Assembly: GCA_037045145.1 (NCBI GenBank) | Contig: JBAOIA010000011.1 | Location: 558,001 to 622,000 of the forward strand | Direction of reading: 5' to 3' | From: Bacteroidia bacterium | Lineage (GTDB): Bacteria > Bacteroidota > Bacteroidia > AKYH767-A > OLB10 | DNA length: 64,000 nucleotides | In this document: positions 63,435-64,000 of the stretch, piece after piece | Layout of the letters: each line of letters opens with the position of its first letter | Position numbering within the stretch: position 1 is the stretch's first letter | Position numbers and translations under genes: made by a program | The notes under the pieces: generated by a model | Told to the model about the DNA's origin: nothing | Database searches by the model: none | Seen by the model: the letters and a program-made list of their open reading frames with translations, nothing else

Positions 63435-64000
63435 ATGAAAAGAACAATCACCCCACTTGTTGCATTATGCCTGATGGCATCAACATCCTTTGCACAAACA
63501 ACCATAGTTTTACAACCCGGTCCTGCTGATGGTAAGGATGCAGAAATTTTCAGTTGTGTTAGTTGCGGATATGCCGGCAACAACTATGGTACAAAACGCG
63601 ACCTCAATGCCATTGCCTGGACAAAAAATGGCAACAACTCCAATGTGCGCTCGCTCATTCAGTTTGATTTGAGTGGCATCCCTGCCAATGCATTTATCAA
63701 TAGTGCAACACTATCTCTCTATTTTAATCCTACCTCAGAAGAAGGCAAACACTATTGCTTTCCACATAGCAATTCAAGTTATTTGGAACGCATCACTTCC
63801 AATTGGAATGAAACAACTGTGACATGGAACAATCAACCAACAACAACCTCACAGAACAGAGTTTCGTTAGGGGGCACTACATCTTCAACACAAAGTTTTA
63901 CAAATATTAATGTAAAGCAGCTTATCATTGATTCAAGAAACAATCCTGCAACAAGTTTTGGATTTATGCTCAGACTGCAGCAAGAACATAAATTTAAAAA
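63435..64000 (+). CDS. Secreted DNRLRE-domain-like protein (3' end outside window)
   Basis: 188 codons are visible from the ATG at 63435 to the window end. A signal peptide (1-20, ending STSFAQ) is followed by IVLQPGPADGKDAEIFSCVS then CGYAGNNYGTKRDLNAIA, LIQFDLSGIPANAFINSATL and SNWNETTVTWNNQP, the pattern of DNRLRE beta-sandwich modules found in large Bacteroidota surface proteins. A T9SS tail would be expected beyond the window. Confidence 0.8.
   Translation, partial: MKRTITPLVALCLMASTSFAQTTIVLQPGPADGKDAEIFSCVSCGYAGNNYGTKRDLNAIAWTKNGNNSNVRSLIQFDLSGIPANAFINSATLSLYFNPTSEEGKHYCFPHSNSSYLERITSNWNETTVTWNNQPTTTSQNRVSLGGTTSSTQSFTNINVKQLIIDSRNNPATSFGFMLRLQQEHKFK

Overview
The window reads as an AT-rich chromosome segment of a Bacteroidota bacterium, probably Chitinophagia- or Sphingobacteriia-like; nothing here fixes the genus. 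The evidence is: exported proteins with type IX secretion (T9SS) type A tails (VYPNP/VFPNP motifs) or type B gliding-associated tails; TAnnTTTG promoter boxes instead of E. coli-type -10 boxes; A-rich leaders without clear Shine-Dalgarno sites; and many Bacteroidota-typical families (DUF6089, FadL, CHU_C, YraN, free-standing RfaE2).

Layout. 0-2.6 kb: the 3' end of a YifB/ComM-type ATPase gene, tRNA-Asn, a GIY-YIG nuclease remnant and a Fic protein. 2.7-9 kb: LemA plus a DUF2207 membrane protein, a T9SS cargo, small zinc-ribbon and lipoprotein genes, an OmpA lipoprotein and an unknown protein. 9-20 kb: a very large outer-membrane protein, an anchored coiled-coil protein, ComF, free-methionine-sulfoxide reductase, an Ig-like lipoprotein, RidA, an SDR enzyme, two DinB-fold proteins and a histidine kinase. 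20.4-25.3 kb: an ECF sigma gene, an unusual anti-sigma-like protein with a T9SS type B tail, and a giant type B surface protein. 25.3-34 kb: MetF, a MerR/B12 regulator, a persulfide-dioxygenase/rhodanese, thioredoxin, RNase R, an EEP-family enzyme and an MlaEF transporter. 34-44.5 kb: FadL, a patch of broken exported-protein genes, aldehyde dehydrogenase, PanD, a flippase-like protein, RfaE2, RadA, DUF6089, dipeptide epimerase and GNAT.

44.7-54.1 kb is the accessory part. A minus-strand array of secreted proteins holds SBBP beta-propellers with T9SS tails, a short secreted family called CEY here (signal peptide then C-E-Y), and a family with an E-D-A-x-G-x-x-D-T motif called EDA here. The array contains whole, frameshifted and fragmentary copies that share nucleotide-identical blocks. 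It is framed by a 59-bp inverted repeat and, further out, by two paralogous tiny genes (58 and 66 aa) preceded by an identical 39-bp element at identical spacing. A divergent XRE regulator with two phased palindromes sits inside the array. This looks like a recombining cargo array; the function of the tiny genes is unknown.

54.1-64 kb returns to housekeeping: a helical-repeat protein, the acpP-fabF-rnc cluster, trpS, rarA, creD, a YraN nuclease, a Crp/Fnr regulator, a small membrane protein, and the start of a secreted DNRLRE-type protein cut by the window end.
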